A stretch of DNA of 64,000 bases from Capsicum annuum (GCF_002878395.1 NC_061120.1:112380993-112444992); one strand, 5' to 3'. Positions 1 through 10,461 are shown, counted from the stretch's first letter. Notes: generated by a model not told the origin, from the letters alone. Made by a program: numbers and translations.

Positions 1-360
1 TTCAGACACTTGGAAATAAACTCAGCCATATCACGTTTCATATTATTCCACCAATATATAGCCTTAAGATCATGGTACATTTTAGTAGAGCCTAGGTGAA
101 CAACATACCTCGATATGTGAGCTTCATCAAGGATCCTCTCTTGCAAACCATCCACATTCAGAACACACAACCTACCTTGGTATCACAAAATTCCATCACC
201 ACCAATTTTAAAAGACATCACCTTTTATTGACCCACATTTTTTTTAATTTGCATCAAGATGGGATCTTCGTCCTGCTTCTCTTTAACTTCAGCATAAATG
301 GAAAATTTAGCAACCTCATGAACAATTGATCTGCATTAGTTCAAACATAAAGAAATATAT
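1..360 (-). pseudogene. Ty3/gypsy integrase zinc-binding region (edge fragment)
   Basis: Read on the minus strand, this is the linker before integrase plus the H2C2 zinc-binding domain of a gypsy Pol protein. The readable part contains H-I-S-R-Y-V-V-H, then GSTKMY, then YWWNNMKRDMAEF, then a Cys, so the two His and first Cys of the zinc site are present. The last Cys, the DDE core and the C-terminus lie beyond the left edge. At least two in-frame stops (TAA and TGA) lie upstream of the zinc site. The same domain occurs at about 19130-19350 and 49090-49320 in E3a/E3b, with clear similarity but different sequence, so this is a separate minus-strand element. Confidence 0.8.
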
Positions 361-760
361 CCCTCTCTTAGTTCATGAATCTGCATCAGTATAGAACTCA
401 TGAAAAATGACACTTGGTGGTTAAATGCAATAGATTAGTCTATTGGATATTTCTCTAGATAATTGAGTTAAGAGGTCTCCACATGTTCCAATAGTGGCAT
501 CTCTTCATTCATATATATTTATATGCAACCTAGATATATACAACGTTTTCATCATTTCATTTGCTCAAAAATTTTACTCACTGATTCTAGAATATAGATG
601 CACAAAGAATTGATACCAAATTTTAAAATTTGCATAATCGAATAAGAGAAGAGTTTGTAATCTACATTTTCTGTAGTTTCATGCTTCTACATTATCCCAA
701 TCCATTTTATGTTTTGCTTATTTGTAAATAACCTACTAGTGTTGAACATTCAAAAAAAGG
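361..760. other. AT-rich spacer, nothing recognised
   Basis: The gypsy similarity fades near 340-360. The following stretch has no long frame, terminal repeats or familiar motif. It could be decayed transposon sequence. Confidence 0.4.
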
Positions 761-1125
761 TATTTTTGTTCATTGAAAAAATTCGACCAACAAAACTGAG
801 GGAGGGGTATATTCATTTGAGTATTTTTTTATGGGTCGGATCAGGGAAATTAGATTAAGGAGTGATTTATTTAAAAATTAATTTTTTTTAAATGAAGGGT
901 ACAAGTGAAAAGCTTCTTAACAATGAGGGTAAATATGTCCCCAAAGTATGAAATCAAGGGTAAATTTAGCCCCAAAGAATGATGAAGGATATATTTAGTC
1001 AATTTTTTAAAGTAAAGAGATAAATTTGATCCCAAAATATGACAGCGAGGATAACTTTAATTCCAAAGTATAACGAATAATATATTAAGTCAATTTTTCA
1101 AAATAAAAAGATAAATTCGACCCCT
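761..1125. repeat. Imperfect tandem repeat of GGGTAAATTTRGYCCC-type units
   Basis: From about 893 a phrase of the type 'gggtaaatatgtcccc' followed by 'aaagtatgaa' recurs in degenerate form near 925, 960, 1015, 1050 and 1100. It alternates with 'agtcaattttt' followed by A-rich sequence (about 999 and 1088). The larger unit is about 90-100 bp. It resembles the decayed ends of plant DNA transposons, but no paired inverted end was found, so it is annotated only as a repeat. Confidence 0.5.
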
Positions 1126-1315
1126 TTTTCTTTTTGTTTTTGTGTTCCGCGTTTTCTCCTCTCATTTTTTGTTTCTACCTTCTCCTTCTTACCTTTTCTT
1201 TTCCTTGTTTTCTCTGATCTTTCCTCCAAGTTTTCTTTTTCCTTCTTGTTTCTCTCCCTGTTCGTCCTCTTTTTCTCTTTTGTTTTTTGCTTGTTTCTTT
1301 TTTTTTGTCTCTTTG
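1126..1315. repeat. Pyrimidine-rich low-complexity tract
   Basis: About 190 bases almost entirely C and T on the plus strand. A frame of 87 codons at 1142-1405 is open only because such sequence rarely makes stops. It encodes Phe/Ser/Leu-rich low complexity and is not considered a gene. Confidence 0.7.
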
Positions 1316-1589
1316 TGTTGTGTCTGTGTAATATTGTGTAGAGGTGTGTCTTTTATATGGGAGTTGAGGAATGTGTGTATGTTTGTGAGGGGAAAGTTTG
1401 GGTAGTTTTAGGAAAAGTGGTGAAGTTAAATTTAGTGGGGTGGTTTGGATAGATTTTAGGTTTGACCTTTTATTTTTCTTTTTTATTTAAAAAATAAAAA
1501 CAAAAAATGAATAAGTAAAAATATAATGATAAAATATTAACTTAATTATTTTATACTAATAAAAATATTAAAAGTTAGAAGACTAACAA
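1316..1589. other. GT-rich then AT-rich spacer
   Basis: TG/GT-rich sequence to about 1470 and A/T-rich sequence to 1589. No gene or mobile-element end is visible before the target duplication at 1590. Confidence 0.4.
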
Positions 1590-1599
1590 AAGTTATACA
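1590..1599 (+). repeat. Left target-site duplication of MULE-like element
   Basis: The 10 bases AAGTTATACA here match AAGTTATATA at 5452-5461 at 9 of 10 positions. A 9-11 bp duplication is typical of Mutator-like elements. Confidence 0.7.
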
Positions 1600-1974
1600 G
1601 AGAAAATAGCTCAACTCCCTATAATACCCCGAGACTCTAACCAATAGTGCAACCATGACTCAAGTTCATGAGAAGTAAATTATAGTGCTTTGGTTGTTTT
1701 CTGATCAAGGGTGATGTGTATTAATGCCTCAAAGATGTCCTAGCGATTAGGTGAATCAAAACATTCATTACCGATTGAATTCTTGGGAAGGATATTACCA
1801 TATTCAACTTCAAATGAGCATATCTCTCGTTATACTATGAATTATTGATCTCATGACCTACCAAAATATATATAATTGAATTAGCTTTCCAACGATACCA
1901 ATTTCACCCAAATCCGGTATCGGAGCCAAGAGTTATGCCCATTTTACTCCAATATGTCAGGCTGGAAAACTGAG

Positions 1975-2125
1975 TGACAACATTTTGTGATAAGCTGTCA
2001 CAAGTGTGACGACTTATCACCAATGTCGTCAACCTTAAGTAGAAAATCATAAAATCCACCTTTTGTGACGATATTTCGTGATGACTTGTCACAAGTTTGA
2101 CAACTTGTCATGAATATCGTCAGCT
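1975..2125 (+). repeat. U3 repeat-word cassette of solo LTR
   Basis: Two copies of a roughly 49-bp unit lie at about 1983-2031 and 2074-2122. Each contains TGTCACAAGT, a GACGACTTATCAC-like half and an ending near TCGTCA. It lies just upstream of the LTR core promoter, where other LTRs in this window carry different word repeats. Confidence 0.6.
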
Positions 2126-2190
2126 ATTTTTTTTCAGCAATTAAAGGACGTTTTTGAAAGGGTATTTTTGTCTTTTCTCATCTTTTAGAG

Positions 2191-2207
2191 GCCCCTATAT
2201 AGATGAG
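2191..2207 (+). promoter_or_regulatory. Putative LTR TATA box (solo LTR)
   Basis: CCCTATATAGATGAG follows a 'ggtatttttgtc' element and precedes 'aaccctaatttc', an arrangement usual for the transcription start of plant gypsy LTRs. Activity is inferred only. Confidence 0.5.
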
Positions 2208-2657
2208 AATTCCCATCTAAACCCTAATTTCTTCATTCTCTCTTCTAATTCTCTTAAGAAATATATCTAGGGTTTTTATTTAACGACATTAATCTTTCAA
2301 AAATCATCCATAAATCTTTAAGATTTTTTCAAGAATCAAGTTCCTCATAGTGTGGGCTTCGAGAATCATTTATTACAAGTGCGGATAGAGTCTCAAGCAC
2401 CAGAATTCATCCAATTTCAAAGATTAAGGTATGCGGGGTATTGAACAAGAGCAATTCTTTCGTTCTTATGCCCAAAACTTTGATTTCTATCAGGATTTAT
2501 ATGATTTTGCAAGCGGGTTTATACCCAAATTACTTCATCATGAGATTAAGAGAATATAAATTGTTCAAGCTTTGTTATACATGATTATTTTACTATTCCC
2601 AAGTTATGACTTGATATTTAATATTGTGAATTTCATAATTCTAGCATGAGTTGATAT

Positions 2658-2799
2658 TTCAAGTGCTTTTAAGATATGTGTCAAGCTTTAAGCTTCCTTA
2701 TGACAAATTGGATTATTGAGTATATTGATTCATGAGATTGAGTTGTTACAATGAGTCTTGATATTTCTTCAAAGTTATTGATGTTGCCATGATTTAATG
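2658..2799 (+). repeat. Direct duplicate left of assembly gap
   Basis: These 142 bases are repeated, identically by eye, at 2943-3084 just after the gap. This suggests the two contig ends overlap and were not merged. Confidence 0.85.
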
Positions 2800-2842
2800 T
2801 ATCAATTCATTAAATCATGGCAACATCAATAACTTTGAAGAA
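2765..2842. repeat. Perfect inverted repeat at contig end (fold-back)
   Basis: Arms 2765-2799 and 2808-2842 are perfect reverse complements (35 bp) around an 8-base loop. The right arm and loop read as the reverse complement of 3050-3095 beyond the gap. It looks like a chimeric fold-back read end, not genomic structure. Confidence 0.8.
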
Positions 2843-2942
2843 NNNNNNNNNNNNNNNNNNNNNNNNNNNNNNNNNNNNNNNNNNNNNNNNNNNNNNNNNN
2901 NNNNNNNNNNNNNNNNNNNNNNNNNNNNNNNNNNNNNNNNNN
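2843..2942. other. Assembly gap (100 N)
   Basis: Exactly 100 unresolved bases, the usual placeholder for a gap of unknown size. Confidence 0.99.
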
Positions 2943-3219
2943 TTCAAGTGCTTTTAAGATATGTGTCAAGCTTTAAGCTTCCTTATGACAAATTGGATTA
3001 TTGAGTATATTGATTCATGAGATTGAGTTGTTACAATGAGTCTTGATATTTCTTCAAAGTTATTGATGTTGCCATGATTTAATGAATTGATACATTTTGA
3101 TATTGAGAAAGATTGATTTGATTTGAGTCGAGTTAAGAATCCACAAATTGATTATGATTTGATAAATGAGAAAGAGATTTGATTTGGTCTTCATGATAGA
3201 CCCTTGTGATATTTGTGGT

Positions 3220-3501
3220 GGATTTTCTAACGCGTTCTGAGCTTGTGTCTGGGAGTAGTATTTAGCTCCGAGCGGGAAATGTGGTATTTCCCCCAAAACT
3301 ATGTGCTACCATGGGATTGATATTGATAATTATGGGCCAGAGTTTGAGTATGAGATTGTGATCACTAAATTTAGGTTGTACTCCTTGGCAAGAGTACGAC
3401 GCTCCCGCCAATGTGGGGTTCTCTCCTTAGAAGGCCAAAACGTTGGATTCCATGTAACTCACATGGTTTATATTGGTTATAAGAACCTCTCATGTCCATA
3501 A
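3220..3501 (+). repeat. Conserved LTR block, copy 1 of 5
   Basis: This block recurs at 9263-9540, 16548-16826, 39293-39572 and 46576-46856. It contains 'ctgggagtagtatttagc', 'gggccagag', 'gttgtactcc', 'gctcccgccaatgtgggg' and 'gctcacatggtttat'-like phrases. It is the best shared part between the solo LTR and the E1/E2 LTRs. A plus-strand frame is open for 66 codons here. Confidence 0.8.
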
Positions 3502-4208
3502 GAATTGAGTTTCTTGAATTACCAACTCACTTCGAGTCTTGAGTTAAAGAGTTGAGTTATTTATGATGATTTATGAGTTTTTTATCATATGATTTATTTA
3601 CTATGAGATCATGAAAAGTATGTTTCAATCTAACTCAAGCTAAGTGAGCCATCATTGTACATATGCATATTTTTATGAAATTGATGATGATATTTGCATT
3701 GTTACATGCACCCCCACATACTCAGTACATTCCAAAGTGCTGACCCACATATTTTCCTATGGGCTATATTTTCTCATAATTTAGGTTCAGGAACTCAGCC
3801 GCAGCCGCGTTAGCGATATTCAAGTGCCTCAACTACGTTCACTCAGTGGAGAGTCCTCATGATTTGAGGACCGTGTCTATATTTTTGGTGATATCATTCT
3901 ACTGTTATAGCTTTTAGTACTGTTTGAGTTAGTTGGGGGTTTGTCCCAATGGCTCCTTGATTTTGATGTATAGAGGCTTTGTCAGACTAGATGGTTGGTA
4001 TATGCAGACATTCAATATATTTTGGTTGTACAGTTTAGTATTCTCCAGTATTTCTCTTGAACCCGATGTGGTATATCTCTTTGTTGTGCATGACTATTGT
4101 TGAATTGAATTCCTTGAGGTAGTGTCTGGCTCCGAGGGTTAGCTTGGGGTTACGTGTAGCCCTAAGCACTGTGAGGCATCTCGGAATGAAATTTTGGGGT
4201 GTTACATT

Positions 4209-4227
4209 CCCCCCCCCCCCCCCCCCC
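4209..4227 (+). repeat. C19 homopolymer in MULE terminal repeat
   Basis: Nineteen consecutive C residues directly after the solo LTR target site. The matching part of the right terminal repeat is 'gggggaggggggtc', so the tract appears expanded here, or its length may be a sequencing error. Confidence 0.8.
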
Positions 4228-5451
4228 ACTTTTTACTCAAAATTTCAATTAAACACTTGAATTTTACGGCGGTTCTTTCACCCCTCTGAATATTTTAAAA
4301 ATGAAATTATTTGCTCCCTAAATGCTGAGGTGGCAAAGTGAGTTCATTTCACTCTCTATGAGAGAGTAAGCATGACAATTACTTATTAAAATTTTATTTT
4401 AATTTTTTTTACATGAATATGTATAGTTTTAATTATTATTTTTTCTTATTTATTTTCTTTCTTCTTCTCTCTCTCAAAACAAAAAGGTTCAAGAACTCAT
4501 CAATAGTGTCCATGGTGTCCAAGACTTATTCCTCATCTCCAATTTCATCATCTTCCTCATCTTCTTTGTTTCAATTCATGGATATGCGCAAACATAAAAT
4601 CCACAGAAAAATCCATTTATTCCACTTTAAAAAGAAAATTCAAATTTTTTTGTCAAATGATACAAAGTTATAAATTTAAGTGACACAAAGGTAGACCCAA
4701 TCTTGTTTTTAAAAGTTACAGATTTAAGTGACAAAAAAAATTCCTTTGATTGAAGTTGAACTTGTTTTATAATGGAAACTAAAGGTAGAACCAATCTTGT
4801 TGGACACCAAAAGCCTTTGTACTTGTGGGCGAATGACCATCCCAATTCTTTGTTTGTATCAATTTCTCAAGCAAACGACCATCCCCGCGCTTCTTCCAAC
4901 CTTTCAACTCTTCGATTCGACTCTAAAATTAAGCAAATGTAAAATAAAACAAAAAAGTGTATATATAATATTTTCATTTTCAATTTCAAATTAAGAAGAA
5001 AGATTATTGTAGATTTTTCTTTGATCTGTTAAAATTTGATTCGGATCCTACAACTTGAAATTCAAGTAATGCTTGTCTTTACCATCTTGGTGCCTCTCCG
5101 ATCATCAAAAAAATGAAAAGCGAGGAATTTACAAAAAAGGAAAAAAGAAAAGAGAAAGGGGAATGGAAAAGGAAAGATAAATGAAAAATATTAAAGAAAA
5201 AAGAAAAATAACTAATTTTTTATAATAGAAATAGAATATTACGTGGTAATATTATGTGGCATTATATGGAAAACACGAGTGATCGGGTGATCACTCCTCA
5301 ATACACATGTGGGTGTGAGTTTTTAAAGGGGTAATAATTTCAATTTTAAATAGTTTGGGGGGAGGGGTCATAGAATTTCCATGAAGTTGGAGTGTGTAGT
5401 TGAAATTTCGAGTATAGGTTTAGGGGGAGGGGGGTCTTAGACCATTTTCTC

Positions 5452-5461
5452 AAGTTATATA
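5452..5461 (+). repeat. Right target-site duplication of MULE-like element
   Basis: AAGTTATATA pairs with AAGTTATACA at 1590-1599. Confidence 0.7.
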
Positions 5462-6174
5462 TAACTAAGAAAACTAAAAAATTACTAGCTTATTTATTAA
5501 AATCTAAATTATCTCTCTCTATATATGTAAAAAATTTTAAACAATAAAATAAAACCTATCCTACACGGTAACTCTATTTTTTTAAAAAAATCTTTTTAAC
5601 AAATTTTCAAATAACTTCTACTAAAAATGAAAATAAAAGATGAAATAAACATTAGACGAAAAATAACTTTTTGATGCTAAAATTGGTAAAAGTTAGGGGA
5701 AGATGAAAAATTACGAGTCTACATTTTGCCCCTTTTTGCCTGAAATCACAAAGAGTTTTCAGACAAAAAAGTAGACAACGAGATAAGTTTTGACCCTTGG
5801 ATTATCTGAAAGGGCAGAAGAAAAAAAAGAGATACGATCGAGTCCTTGCTTTAGACCGCCTATATATTTAGAATTATAAGGGAATCAGGTCACATGTAGT
5901 TCAATGAGGTAAAATGGTGAGACGATAGGTTAGAGGTTGAGTGAGGTTCCGTTGAGTCTCTGATTCGCGGCTTCTGTTTTTACATTCAAATAAAAAAATA
6001 ACAAAAATAAAAAATAAAGATACAAGTGGAAGATCCTATCTATGCAGCTTTTCTAGAATCTTGACTGAAATCTTCATGACTTCTCAAGTGGTGAGATATT
6101 CGTTATTTTGAGTTGAACTTGGAAAATAAAAGGTTTTTCATGTTGATTCTTTTGGTGTTGGAGAAGAACTCAAA
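5462..6174. other. Unidentified AT-rich sequence
   Basis: No coding frame of note. A more complex stretch at about 5690-5990 ('gtctacattttgcccc', 'tcgagtccttgctttaga', 'tcaggtcacatgtagttc') looks like part of a dispersed plant repeat that also carries the minisatellite to its right. I cannot name it. Confidence 0.4.
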
Positions 6175-6396
6175 AATTGATCTATTCTTCAGGCAGGCAC
6201 TTCTGACTTTGAAAAATGAAAATTGCCCTATTCTCCAGACAGGCTCCTGATCTTAATAGGAAAATTGACCCTACTCTCCAGACGGGCACTTGAATTGAAA
6301 TATAAATTGACCCTATTCTCTAGGCGGGCTTCCTGAACTTCAAAACTGAGAGTAATTCCTGTTCTTCAGACGTGTTCCTAAACTCAAAATAAATAG
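6175..6396 (+). repeat. Minisatellite block 1, five units of about 42-48 bp
   Basis: Units begin near 6175, 6221, 6263, 6305 and 6353. The core of each is AATTGACCCTATTCTCCAG followed by 'acgggc', 'ttcctga' and an A-rich tail. Units are imperfect. Confidence 0.8.
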
Positions 6397-6413
6397 TTAA
6401 CTAAAAAAGTAAA

Positions 6414-6830
6414 GTCCCATTATCAAGAAGAGTCCTGAGTTGAAAAGCAAAGTCCCATTTTTAAGAGAGTCCTGAGCTGAAAAGTAAAGTCTCATTATCA
6501 TTATTTAGGAGGGTCCTGAGTTGAAAGGTAATATCCCATTATTTAGAAAGGTCCTGAGCTGAAAGTGAAGTCCCATTATCCAGGAGGGTCCTAAGCTAAA
6601 CCTAAAATCCCATTATGCAGGAGGATCCTGAGCTGAAAGTGAAGTCCTATTATCCAGGAGGGTCCTAGCTGAAAAGTAAAGTCCCATTTCTAGGAAAGTC
6701 CTGAGCTGAAAAGTAAAGTCTCATTAACCAGGAGGGTCCTGAGCTGAAAATAAAGTTCATTATCCAAGAAGGCCTTAAGCTGAAAAGTAAAGCCCTATTA
6801 TCCAGGTCCTGAGTTAAAAGTAAAATCCTA
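6414..6830 (+). repeat. Minisatellite block 2, about eleven units of 33-44 bp
   Basis: Each unit reads approximately GTCCCATTATCCAGGAGGG followed by 'tcctgagctgaaa' and 'agtaaa'. The typical unit is 37-38 bp, not a multiple of three, so it does not encode a protein repeat. Block 1 shares the middle 'CAGG...GGG..CCTGA' core, so the two blocks look related by descent. Confidence 0.85.
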
Positions 6831-6995
6831 CTTTTCATAAATAAAAATATTTTTGCCCTAATTTATTATCAGATAAATTTTATGCATATCAGTGAAATCA
6901 TAAATATTTTCAAAATACATAAGGAAAAGGTGAATCAAGGCTCTGACAACGAAATACGTCTCTTGAGAGTAAAACTGATGAAAAAATTAGGAAGT
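6831..6995. other. AT-rich spacer before LTR fragment
   Basis: No feature recognised between the minisatellite and the LTR start at 6996. Confidence 0.4.
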
Positions 6996-8593
6996 TGTAA
7001 CACCCCGCACTTTTGGGAAAGAATGTAAACTGTCATTTCTATGTGTATAGGTTCCAAAATCCAATAAATCCTATTCAAATTTAGTGTGTTAATCAATTAT
7101 GTAGTGTTGGAATCTAGTTGAACATGAATTGAGATCATAGAGGTCCCCTAACTTAAGAACGAGTTGAAAGCTTTCCTATCGATTGAGTTTTGGTAAGCGT
7201 CTAAACTTGATTTAACTTTCATCGACCATGACTTTCTATATATAAGGAATTAGAGGGCCTACTACATATTAAATTAAAGGTCTTTCAGTTTGTTTTCCAA
7301 CACCAGTGATTTTGCCTTAATCCAACATCAGTATAAAAAGTTATGCCCATTTTACAAAGAGGTGTCAATCTATTGAGGATGCGACGGCCGACCCGACGGA
7401 CCGTCGGGTCTGTGATGGAATGTCAAGCCTTTTGTCACCCCAAAAATAGTGAGTTCAGTCACTAGACATGACTCGACGGTCGAGGTAATGGTCCGTCACC
7501 ATGCCGACAGTCCATCAACTAAACCGCCGGGCAAAATTTAAAATTTTGAAGGCGAGATGTTTTAAAAGAGGTATTTTGGTACTTTTCCTCTTCAAAAGAC
7601 CTCCCCAATGGATTTAATTAAACTCTAAAAATGTTATTAGTCTATTCTTATCAGTTATACATCATCAAAACTCTCTCTTCACTCTTAAAAATAAGATCAA
7701 ACTAGGGTTTCCTCTAAGAACAAGAAAGCAAGAAATCAATCTTTAAGTCCAAGATTTCCAAGGAACAAATCAAGATTCGAGTTCCACTCTTTAAACTTTG
7801 TAATATAAGGTAAGTGAGGTTTTACTAAACTACATGTTCATGATGAAATTTAACATTTACACGTTGAGAAATCATGAATTTACAAACGGGTATTGAAATT
7901 TCAACTACAATTATGCATTGTGAATCATTCTTGATAACGAATTTTTGGTCTTGAGGCCTTCCCCCTTAAACTCAATTATTGTTCATATATATATATGTGT
8001 GTATGCATATGATTTGATATTTGAACAAAAATTGAGAGCATTGATAATTATAATCCCTTTCTTGTTATAAAACCCCTTATTTTCATATATTGTGCATTAT
8101 TCAGGGGACATTTTGGGCGATGCAATTTTATTAAATTTAAATTCGTACAAAATTTGAATTATATTAAATTCAAAATATATTAGTCCTAAATAAATATTGT
8201 GGATTAATATAATTGAATTAATTATTTAAGTCCAAATGTGTATGGATTTAAATAAGGCCCAATATTTATTGGGTTAGTCCATTAATTTGGACTACAAATG
8301 AAGAGCTCACTTTACTAAGCCCAAGATATTGTCATATTCTAGAGGCCTAAATAAGCGTCGTGTGTCAAATGACATGGCATGCCAAGTCAAGTAAAGAAGC
8401 CAATAGGACCGTGCCACATGTCAAAATGATGCAGCAAGCCCATGAAATAAAAGCCCAAAAAAAGGCGACATATCACTTAAATCTGATTGGTTAAAGGAAG
8501 TCCATATTCATGGGGGTTTCATAATTCAAAAAAAGGGACCCCAGAACTCTAACAACTAGCAAGAGAAAGCTCGTGGATCAAACTCCATAATTT
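6996..8593 (+). mobile_element. 5' part of a different gypsy LTR (or two LTR fragments) fused to E1
   Basis: It starts TGTAACACCCCGCAC at 6996. The first ~1.1 kb has the usual LTR order: word cassette, 'gaggtattttggtac', 'actagggtttcc', then 'aaggtaagtgaggtttt'. From about 8100 the character changes to a second LTR style ('aataaggcccaatatttatt', 'gggttagtcca'). At about 8594 it passes directly into E1 LTR sequence. The expected first ~570 bp of the E1 5' LTR, seen at 15300-15873, is missing. The simplest reading is recombination or nested deletion between LTRs. Confidence 0.6.
7381..7525 (+). repeat. U3 palindromic-word cassette (GACGG/CCGTC type)
   Basis: A perfect inverted repeat ACCCGACGG-A-CCGTCGGGT lies at 7391-7409. 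Related words 'cgacggtcgagg', 'ggtccgtcacc' and 'gccgacagtcc' follow. This is the same relative place as word cassettes in the other LTR families. Confidence 0.65.
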
Positions 8594-10252
8594 CTAAGAA
8601 ATTTAAGAAATCTTCCATATATTTCACCGAGTTGTTTAAGAATCGAGTTCTCTGAGTCAAACGCATCAAGAAATTTAGCTCAAGGGTTCGAGAAAGAAGT
8701 TTATATCAAGTTTCTTCATCTCCAAAATCATAATCAATGTATGTGGGGCTTGAACAAGAGTATCCTTTCAGTTTTGTGCCCAAAGAATTGATTTTTACTA
8801 TAAGAATTTCATGATTTTGCAAGCGGGTTTATATCCAAATTACTTTATCATTGATTTATGAGAATAGAGCTATTCAAGATTGATATACATGACTATTTCG
8901 TTATTTTATTTCTTAAATTGAGAATTTATGCTATGAATTGTATATTGCAACTTTGAATTGATGATTTTCAGGAGATAGATAATAAGAGTCAAGATTTTAA
9001 GATTTTCCATGAGAAGTTTATTATTGAATATATATATATCTATATTGAGATTAAGAGTCAAGAATAAGTCCTATGATATTTCATTGAAGCTTTTGATATT
9101 TGAAATGATTTGACAAGCAAGCGTACTTGATGTTGAGAAAGACTCTTTTGAGTTTGAGTCGAGTTAGGAATCCACAGTTGTATATGATTTATAGATGAGA
9201 TATATATATATATATGTTTTGGTATTTATGATAGAACTATGAGTTGATATTGATTAAGGTGGATTTCCTAACACGTTTTGAGTTGAGTCTGGGAGGGCTA
9301 TTTAGCACCGAGCAGAAAATGTGGTATTTCATCAGAACTATGTGCTACCGTAGGATTGATATCAATAATTGTGGGCCTGAGGCCGAGTATGACCTTATGG
9401 TCATGAAGTTGAGGTTGTACTCCCTATCAAGAGTACGACGCTCCCACCAATTTGGGGTTCTCTCATTAGAAGGGCAAAACATTGGACTTCATATGGCTCA
9501 CATGGTTTATGTCGGTTATAAGAAATGCCTAAGCCAATAATAGTCTAAGTTTCATGAGTTACCGAGTTACTCTAAGTCATGAGTCAAAGATTTTCAGTTG
9601 AGACTAATGATTTATGAGATTTATGAAGCATGTGTTACTATTGATGATTTATGGAAATTACATTTCAGGTAATTCAAGCGAAAAGAGTCATTATTGTCAG
9701 CATGTATGATTTTCTTATAAATTTATGATATTATTTAAAAATGTTGAATACACCCTCATATACTCAGTACATTCCCAAGTACTAATTCTTATACTCTTCT
9801 ATATTCTATATTTTGTCATGATGTAGGTTCAAGTGCTCAGTTTCAGTAGCGACAGTGATCGTTGAGTACCTTCATCTACATTTCTGCAGTTGGTGAGTCC
9901 TCATAGTTTGAGGACCTATGTCCCTGACTTTGTCTTATTAATAGATGGTTGTTTCATTTCAGATCAGTACGAGTCAGTTGGGGGATCTATCCCAATGATT
10001 CCTCAGTCTTATGTAGTAGAGGCTTTGTCAGACTAGAGTACCAGTATATGCAGAACTTTAGTATTTTGATTGTACAGGACATTATCTCTTCATATTCTAG
10101 TATGTTCATAGAATGATTATTCTTTCTTAATCTAGCTTGATTTTTGCCGTGGTGAGTTTTGAAAGTGATGACAGGCTTAGAGGGTTAGATTGAGGCAAAG
10201 TATGGCCTTAAGCACTATGTGATGTCTCAGGATAGGTTATTTGGGTGTTATA
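8594..10252 (+). repeat. E1 5' LTR, truncated at its 5' end
   Basis: It aligns with the 3' LTR from about 15877 to 17535. It lacks the U3 start, word cassette and TATA region, so it could not act as a normal promoter. It ends GTGTTATA, mutated relative to TTGCA of the 3' LTR. It contains conserved block copy 2 at 9263-9540, where a plus-strand frame stays open for 98 codons (9244-9540). Confidence 0.85.
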
Positions 10253-10256
10253 AGCT

Positions 10257-10269
10257 TGGTATTAGAGCC
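10257..10269 (+). other. E1 primer-binding site (initiator tRNA-Met)
   Basis: TGGTATTAGAGCC, one mismatch from the TGGTATCAGAGCC complement of plant initiator tRNA-Met, placed four bases after the LTR end. Confidence 0.85.
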
Positions 10270-10461
10270 TAACATTCATGAGTCCTAGGGAATCTGATAA
10301 GCCACGTTACGTAGAGTCTTGATCATCGGTGTGTAGTGCGCCACATCTATGAGCAAGAGGCTATGGCGTATTTTAGGAAAAGTTGTTTCTTTTTTTCAAA
10401 AGTCTATTGTGCCTATGACTGTTTCTCTGTATTGTTAATCCGTGCTCTTTTATGACAGAAA

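Larger units (their letters stand above)
1620..4206 (+). mobile_element. Solo LTR of a Ty3/gypsy element
   Basis: It begins TATAATACCCC at 1620 (canonical TG mutated to TA) and ends GGGGTGTTACA at 4206. No Gag-Pol sequence is attached on either side. Flanking five-base target sites are CTCCC (1615-1619) and TTCCC (4207-4211), four of five matching. It shares the block around 3220-3500 and the 'gcaagcgggtttat' motif with the E1/E2 LTRs but differs elsewhere, so it is a related family. The apparent length includes an assembly gap and a duplicated stretch, so the true LTR is shorter. A solo LTR normally arises by recombination between the two LTRs of a full element. Confidence 0.8.
1600..5451. 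mobile_element. Non-autonomous MULE-like DNA transposon, split by a solo LTR
   Basis: The left end starts GAGAAAATAGCTC at 1600. The right end, reverse-complemented from 5451, starts GAGAAAATGGTCT. After the interrupting solo LTR (1620-4206), the left terminal repeat resumes at 4207 with a C tract, then 'actcaaaatttcaatta' and 'cttgaattt'. This pairs with the right end's 'actcgaaatttcaacta' and 'ctccaactt'. The inverted repeats are roughly 130 bp and imperfect. Without the LTR the element is about 1.26 kb. The interior (about 4350-5310) has no transposase, only a short Ser-rich frame at 4413-4673, so mobilisation would have needed another element. The ends and 10-bp target duplication support MULE. 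Assignment to a named family needs a library search. Confidence 0.7.

Noticed and set aside
1142..1405. 87-codon frame in the pyrimidine tract
   Set aside because: Low-complexity Phe/Ser/Leu composition explained by C/T-rich DNA; no start context, similarity or neighbours.
2765..2842. Perfect 35-bp hairpin as a cruciform, attenuator or small-RNA precursor
   Set aside because: It lies at a contig end beside 100 N, and its right arm is the reverse complement of sequence just past the gap, which indicates an assembly artefact.
4413..4673. 86-codon Ser-rich frame inside the MULE as a captured host gene
   Set aside because: AT-rich and simple-sequence driven; I recognise no domain and no exon structure. 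A transcript or protein match would be needed.
6175..6830. Regularly spaced repeats resembling a CRISPR array
   Set aside because: Units are imperfect and contiguous with no unique spacers, lengths vary from 33 to 48 bp, and the setting is plant nuclear repeat DNA.
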